Positions 58,100 through 64,000 of a stretch of DNA of 64,000 nt are shown here, in pieces. How positions within the stretch are numbered: the stretch's first letter is position 1; every line of letters begins with the position of its first letter. The position numbers and the translations under genes were made by a program. The stretch comes from Dioscorea cayenensis subsp. rotundata (lineage: Eukaryota > Streptophyta > Magnoliopsida > Dioscoreales > Dioscoreaceae): contig NC_052480.1 of NCBI RefSeq assembly GCF_009730915.1, positions 22,952,419 to 23,016,418 on the forward strand, read 5' to 3'. Below the pieces are notes generated by a model. It saw only the letters and a list, made by a program, of their open reading frames with translations, was not told where the DNA came from and made no database searches.

Positions 58100-61000
58100 C
58101 AACTGTATATTACAATTAAAGATGCAATTTGGGGTATGAAGACTTCAGAAATAAGTGCAGCTGAAGCAGGATGTATGACGTGAAACTTTACCTGAAATAG
58201 AAATAAGTATGAAGCCCTATTCCAAACTGAGGACCAAGTGATACCATATTGAGATGAATTTCAGTACACTAGGTCAGTTGTAGTATTATAAAGCAAAAGG
58301 AGACATTAATAACGACGTACAATAGTAGACAAATAGCATAGAAAAGGGTGACTGAGATTATACAGGGAACCCACTACATATGGTTAAGATGTTGAAAGCA
58401 AACACGAAAACTATGCAAAAATGACTGCGTTGAAGTGGAGAAGGCATAAAGAAAAGAAATAATTATGAGGATTATAGGAACTGTAGCCCTACAAACATCA
58501 ACTCTTGAGAAGGTCTTTAAAGTAGATACCTGGACATGGGGAAAGTGAAGGGCCACTATTGGAATGCAAGCTATGCCTGACAAAAGAATATAGGAACCCA
58601 GTAGCAAACCATCTGATGGAGGCCTTCCATTCCACCACTGTAGAGCTTCAAAGATTGTTTCCCTGCATAACCACGCAGAGATAGCTACAACAGATGCATG
58701 AGCATAACCTTGCCAAGGTTTCATTCTGGAGGCTCCTTTGAATTTGTCCCTGGACCAATTCAAACAAGAAAATGAGGAAACACAAAGGTCTGATAATCCC
58801 AGAAGTTAATAATTTTCAGGGAAAAAAAATGAAGCGCAGAAAAGATAAATAATATATGTTATTAACTTTTAAAGATACGCAATAAAGAAGGCTTTAGGAC
58901 TCTATAGATCAATACTGTTCTCAAGTATAGCTGTTTGCCAGATAAAATAGAGAAAAGCTTTTGGAAAATTAAGAACAAGGGGCAACATGTGGTGAATGGT
59001 GATCATTAACATTCTTGACTAAATAAATGAAAGGAACATAAATACCATGCATAAGGGAAAAAAGTTTGATCCATACTTGTAAAGAAGCAATGGAGGAGAT
59101 ATAGCCAACAGAAGAACCGCGGAAACCCAAACCACAGATTTTGATGACAAGAACAGCATTGCAAGCTTTGAAGAATATAGACAAGTCAAAAGCCAGACAG
59201 CTTTGGGACCAATTCGATGATCCACAGATAATCTCCTAACCAGAGCCAGGCCCAAAAAGGTCGTCAACAAAACCATGTAACTTGGATACATCACATCACC
59301 ATCAAATCCAAAATAGTATATAGTGGTATAGTTGAAGAAGCGGTCCTCTATGTAGCATAGCAGCAAGGTATGACTGATAAGACCAAGTTCAGTCAAGAAG
59401 CGTAGTTTGGGTGGAAGAAGTGCCAGACCAGGAATAGCCAATGCCAAGAGTACGCTTCCAACTATCAACTTGCAGAAGGATTTCAATGGCATACCAGCCA
59501 TCCAGATATTGAGATCCCAGTAATTATGCACAACAAACCATAGCACCATCAAGGTAGCCAACACGACAAAGCCGAAGTATGATGACAAACTTTTCTTAGT
59601 GAAGAACCGAGCGAGATAGAAACCAGATATCATAGGAAGAGGAATAAACTGCACAAATGACAGCGTGCTAATTCAGTAAAATCATGACCTACATACAGTA
59701 GAAAGTTTGCAGTCATCTGACTGCAAAGAAAAAGATTCCAAGAAAAGTCATAGATTCAAGGATCAACCAGACATGAGAAAATTTATACACAAAACAATGA
59801 TATAAGACCTAACAAGAATACATGCACTAAAGACAAGATATAAAAGCAAGAACTACGCATATATAAGCAGATAGAACAACAGCACACCACCAGGCCAGAT
59901 GATATAAAACCAGACAGTCATAGCAACCATTCATTCACATTTACAATGTCCACAAGAACACAGCTTTAAGTAAACACAAATCAACAGATATTGACTTGAT
60001 CTTAAGAAACAATTGGCAAATATATAAAGACTGTTCTTCAACTAGAGATTATGATGAAAAGTTCTCCCACACTTCAAGGTGAAAATAAAAGCCAGTTCTT
60101 ACAGCAATGTCAGGCACCAACATTTTATCATTTGATAAACCAGTGATTCTCCCCTTACTATTTCCTTTTTATCAAAATTGGAACATAGGCACAAAAAGAC
60201 AAAGAAAGAATTAACCAAATTATAACACTATCATGATCCCTTGATACAAAAAAGACATCATTTAGCTCATCTATAACTCTGTGCAATCCAAGCAACCTTG
60301 CAATTATCACAGCCCATTGATGACTAAACTAACAAGCAAGATTTGTTAATAAGGTCTCTCACATATCTACAAAATATGAACTCAAAAGGAATCTCAAAAT
60401 CAAGTTGACACTAAAACTTCTCAAGGGAAATTTAGCATTCAAATTTGGAGGTCCAAATCTAATTTATGCCAGAAAAATGTTGATACTATACTGCAACGAT
60501 GAAATTTCTACTTTGAGCACAATGCAACAAGACAGTGTTTACTTTCCATATAATCACATTTCCTTGAAAAGTTCACCGTATAAGAAATATTACAAATGTG
60601 GGCCACCAAAGGGCACTTGAAATGCATAGTACTGATGTTTGGGATGAGTGATGCATCTAACCCGAGAATGCATCCTTTCATATTGGACATCCTACTTGAA
60701 TAAAGTTATTTTTACTCAACATTATTCTTAAACTGGCTGTAACCATGAATCTTTCTAATGGGGTAGCACTAGTCTGTCAAATTTTAATCAAGGCCGTTAA
60801 AAACCAAAAAGTGCTTCTTCTACATAGAAACCATTCATAATATATTGATTGAGAAAATAATTGAAAATAATCTAAAATTATCTTCCTTGTTCATGAGAAA
60901 GCTTTCTGCAAAGCAATTCCTTACCAAATTAGCGGTTTCCCTAGAATCTCTTTTCTAAAGGTTCAAAGCAACATGAATTAGAAATTAATAATCACAGTCC

Positions 61001-62673
61001 ACATTATTATTAGCACAACTTCCAATAATGAAATGCAGGCAATTAAATAAAGCACATTGAGGGTTTTAACTTATACCAAATAAACAAAAGGCATAACCGA
61101 ATAAGCTGGATGAGGCCTTAAAGCAGAAAATAAAATGAAAACAAATGGAACTCATTTTTTGAAAGAATTGATAGCACTCATGGTGGATTAATCAAGCCAA
61201 GTTCAATAGTAATATTGCTGCAATATTCTGACAAGAGTAAATTGCTCCAACACAGTGATTTGCATTGGCTTCTTAGATTATTGTGTTATACTCCATGGTG
61301 TACATCTATCAATTGGCATGAGTCACTTTTTGTTCAAAATTTTCGTGTTGCCAGCCTATTAGAAAGTTATAAACATCATTATCTGAGAACATTCACCAAT
61401 CCAAGGTTTGAATTACCATGTTCTAAGATCATGGATGAAAGATAAGGAAAGAAAAAGAAACATAGGAATAAGAGAAAGAATTCAATACCACAATCGGGAA
61501 ACCAATCACAATGGCACCAGCAGCACTAACTAAAACAGACAAAGCCGTGAAAGCTGCAGAAGTGAAGGCATCCTCGATCAAACCAACAGCATAAGCTCCA
61601 ACAGCAGACGCACCTCCGAGCATTGTGACAGTCACAAGCAGATAATTCAGCGGAGGCGGGGCATGCAAGTATCTCCCAAACGAATGAAAAACCACCCGAA
61701 CCTCCAAAGCAATCACAACCACCACCATCGCAACCGCTCCATTCACAACTCTAATCCGATGCATCTGGTAATTATCCCTCGTGACCCACCACAACGCACC
61801 CCTCGTAGATGCATAGAGCTGGAATAAGAAGGGGACAAAGAAGAGGAGAAGGATGTCGCAGAAGGAGGAGAAGGAGGAGAAGACGGTGGAGTGGTGGGAT
61901 CCGATCCGGAAAAGGACAGGAGCGAAGAGAAGGTACAGGGTATGGATGCATCCCTCGAATGGGCCGAGGATCTGGGAGTCACTGGACTTGAAGGAGGACG
62001 GGCGGGGGAGGGCGTAAAGCCAGTAGAAGATGCAGGAAACGGCGGCGAAGAAGAAAGCAGCGGAGGAGAACCCGAGGGCGGAGACAACGGCCCAGGTGAA
62101 GAGAACGGGGGAGGCGATGGGAAGGCAGGCAAAGAGGAGGCGCTCGAGGGCGAGGACGATGGATGGATTCTCAATGTGAAGCCATTTAAACTGCAGAGAA
62201 GCCCAGACGCCGATGAAGAAGGTTGTCAGAGAGGAGAAGAGGATGGCGAGGATGGAGAGAGGAACGGAGGAGTGGGGAAGCGGGGAGGAGAAGACGAGGG
62301 CGATAAGGGAGGTGGACAGAGAGAGCCAGAGAGTGAGGAAGGAACCCGTGGGGAGGCGGAGAGAGTCAAGGAGGTAGGAGATGAGAAGGCCGGCGGAAAG
62401 GACGAGAAGAGAAGGAGTGCCGCCAAGGGAGAGGAGGAATGCAGCTGATGGAGCGAGGGCGATGGCGATGCGGGCGTTGTGTGTGAAGCCGGAGGCGGCG
62501 GACTGATGGTGGAGACGGCCGCCGGAGGAGTGGCGCGAGCTAGGGTTAGGGCTAGGGTTTTGGGAAGGAGAGTGGGAAGGGGAGGAAAAGGTGGGAAAGG
62601 AGGGGGCGCTGGCGGAGGTGGAGATGAAGGCGCGAGGATGGGGCCGGGAGATGAACGGATCGTCGGTCATCAT
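56571..62673 (-). CDS. NEF1: NEF1-like (No Exine Formation 1) multi-pass membrane protein (4 exons, 1098 residues)
   Basis: NEF1 of Arabidopsis (At5g13390) is a predicted plastid integral membrane protein needed for primexine and pollen exine formation. Exons in transcript order: 61489-62673, 59077-59648, 58530-58749, 56571-57890; they add to 1099 codons with stop. I chose the upstream of two adjacent ATGs (62673); the second is at 62670. The first 60 residues are Ser/Pro-rich. From there many hydrophobic helices follow. Family blocks include FTKKSLSSYFGFVVL, HNYWDLNIWMAGMPLKSFCK, CYIEDRFFNYTTIYYFGFDG, LLLYKDKFKGASRMKPWQG, ISIYGFVAAKPTWPSWLLI, THLPSASSTRLLPWVFALLV and the end VSRQIRIAGMKYI. 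The length is close to Arabidopsis (about 1120). Intron 1 is 1.84 kb. Nothing looks broken. Confidence 0.92.
58061..58098. repeat. (TG)n microsatellite in NEF1-like intron 3
   Basis: Nineteen uninterrupted TG units between the third and fourth exons. Confidence 0.9.
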
Positions 62674-62900
62674 CGCGGCGGCAGCAGCGACGACGACGTC
62701 GACGGCGACGAAGGATTAGGGTTAGGGTTTTCGAGGGTTGAAGATGGAGATGGGAGAGATGCGAGGACCTATGTCTTCATCTCGCTTGATCGCCATCTCC
62801 AGATCTTGGATCCATTGCTTGGTCTCACACCATTGGGCCCATAGGCCCATCAGCCCATCAACACACTCACAGCCCAATCAGTGAATTAAGTGGCCTTTGG
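62674..62900 (-). promoter_or_regulatory. 5' leader and promoter region of the NEF1-like gene
   Basis: A GC-rich stretch with CGACGTCGTCG-type words is followed (62716-62731) by TTAGGGTTAGGGTTTT, whose minus-strand form AAACCCTAACCCTAA contains two overlapping telo-box words often found in plant 5' leaders. No clear TATA box was seen. Confidence 0.4.
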
Positions 62901-64000
62901 TTGCAAAATTTACTAATAATTCCTCTGATTGAAAAATTTATAAATCAGTCCTTTATATCAAAGAAAAAAAAACAAATGAAAATGATATTTATAAAAAATT
63001 AAAAAAAAATGTAGAAATATATAATAAAATATAAATGATAATAATAATCATGATGATGATAAACACATTGTGTTCTATTTTTGTATTACATGATGCCATT
63101 GTTTAAAGGAGACTTCATGCTGAGTGATTATTTTTAATAATAATAATAATAAGATAAATTTAATAAATTAATGATGAAATCATTTATTTATTTATTATTT
63201 AAAAATTTCAGAAATTATATTTTGTTAATAGACTTAATACCAATATTAGCATATTTGCCAGTATTAGTGCTAAGTTAGTTTTTAGAAATGAATATAGACT
63301 GGATTAATAAATTATAATGGAGTTGCCTTTATTTGTTATTTATTTTATTTGTTTAAATTTTTTTAATAACGGCATACATACCATTGTGAAATATATATAA
63401 TTATGTAATTAGTTTTAAACTTTTTCAAATAATCATGAAATTAATAGTTCATTGTGTCATGTGCTTGAATTTAAATCTTCTTAATTTAATTGCTAGTATT
63501 TAAATACCCCTATCATAAATAAAAACCCCAACTTCTATGTAATTTAAAAAAAAATAAAAATAATCACATTTAAGTTTTGTTGGAAAACTAAGTAACATTC
63601 TGTATATATTTCGGTCAATTTTAGATTAGATATTTCTCAAACTCACAATCTCTTACCAAACACGGCAATAATAATTCCAAATTTGAGTAATTCTAAGTTT
63701 TTACTATTGACCTAAAACAAAAATATATATATATATATATATATAATATAAGAAAATAACACGTGGTCATCTCCAAATCTAACATGATAAATACATTGTA
63801 GTGTTTTTATATTTAAATTAACTAATGTGATAATACTTTGTAGTGCTTTTATATGGCTTTTTTTTTTTAAATATTACAAAAAAAAAATTTACTAAATTAC
63901 GCATGTTTGGGATTATTTACCAAAAATACTGAGTTGGTGAAAAAGCAGTAAACCTTCCCCGTTTTCACTTTTTTTATTTTTTTATTTTTTTAAAATATAG
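62901..64000. other. Gene-free AT-rich stretch at the window end
   Basis: No coding frame or RNA gene. AAT runs occur near 63138-63150 and a TA run at 63724-63744. A neighbouring gene's promoter may begin beyond the window. Confidence 0.4.

Noticed and set aside
61743-62844. Long plus-strand and second minus-strand frames opposite or overlapping NEF1-like exon 1
   Set aside because: They are Gly/Glu/Arg-rich or Ser/Pro-rich shadows of the GC-rich exon. The minus-strand frame ending at 61489 shows the NEF1-like membrane pattern and splices correctly.

Overview
This is nuclear DNA from a flowering plant. Genes have GT-AG introns, intergenic DNA is very AT-rich, LTR retrotransposons, LINEs and DNA transposons abound, and the proteins are plant types (a plastid transaldolase, an RPK2-like receptor kinase, a NEF1-like protein, an At4g14100-like pair). 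The species cannot be fixed from the sequence; a monocot is possible but not shown. I ran no searches: family names come from reading translations, and exon edges come from GT/AG sites plus reading frame.

Layout. Bases 1-24.4 kb are repeat-rich and almost free of working genes. They hold a decayed Ty1/copia element, a probable solo LTR carrying a tRNA-Lys-like sequence, a broken Sec14-like gene, the 3' half of a second copia element, and a large Athila/Tat-type Ty3/gypsy element (about 6.8-14.2 kb). The gypsy element keeps gag-protease and a downstream ORF but has no reverse transcriptase, RNase H or integrase; a hairpin-rich repeat array lies where pol would be. Then come a CACTA-like end, three LINE fragments on both strands, a Mutator-like element with 210-bp inverted repeats and a 9-bp target duplication, and a non-autonomous LTR element with no coding capacity. 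Bases 24.4-27.3 kb are AT-rich and gene-free.

The gene-bearing part (27.4-62.7 kb) has, in order: plastid transaldolase (+), tRNA-Leu(AAG) (-), a DUF3754/TMEM143-like membrane protein (+, 15 exons), two tandem At4g14100-like secreted proteins (+), an intronless RPK2-like LRR receptor kinase (-), SDHAF2, the mitochondrial succinate dehydrogenase assembly factor (-, 5 exons, one 3.8-kb intron), and a NEF1-like multi-pass membrane protein (-, 4 exons). All modelled exon sets keep a continuous frame.

The genes are not an operon or a pathway cluster. The one clear local relation is a segmental duplication: the two At4g14100-like genes lie in repeated blocks of about 2.7-3 kb whose left edge appears to be in the 3' region of the DUF3754 gene. 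The second copy has a changed C-terminus. Best leads for follow-up are the pol-less gypsy element with its hairpin array, the tRNA-Lys-like sequence inside an LTR, the Mutator-like element, and the duplication.
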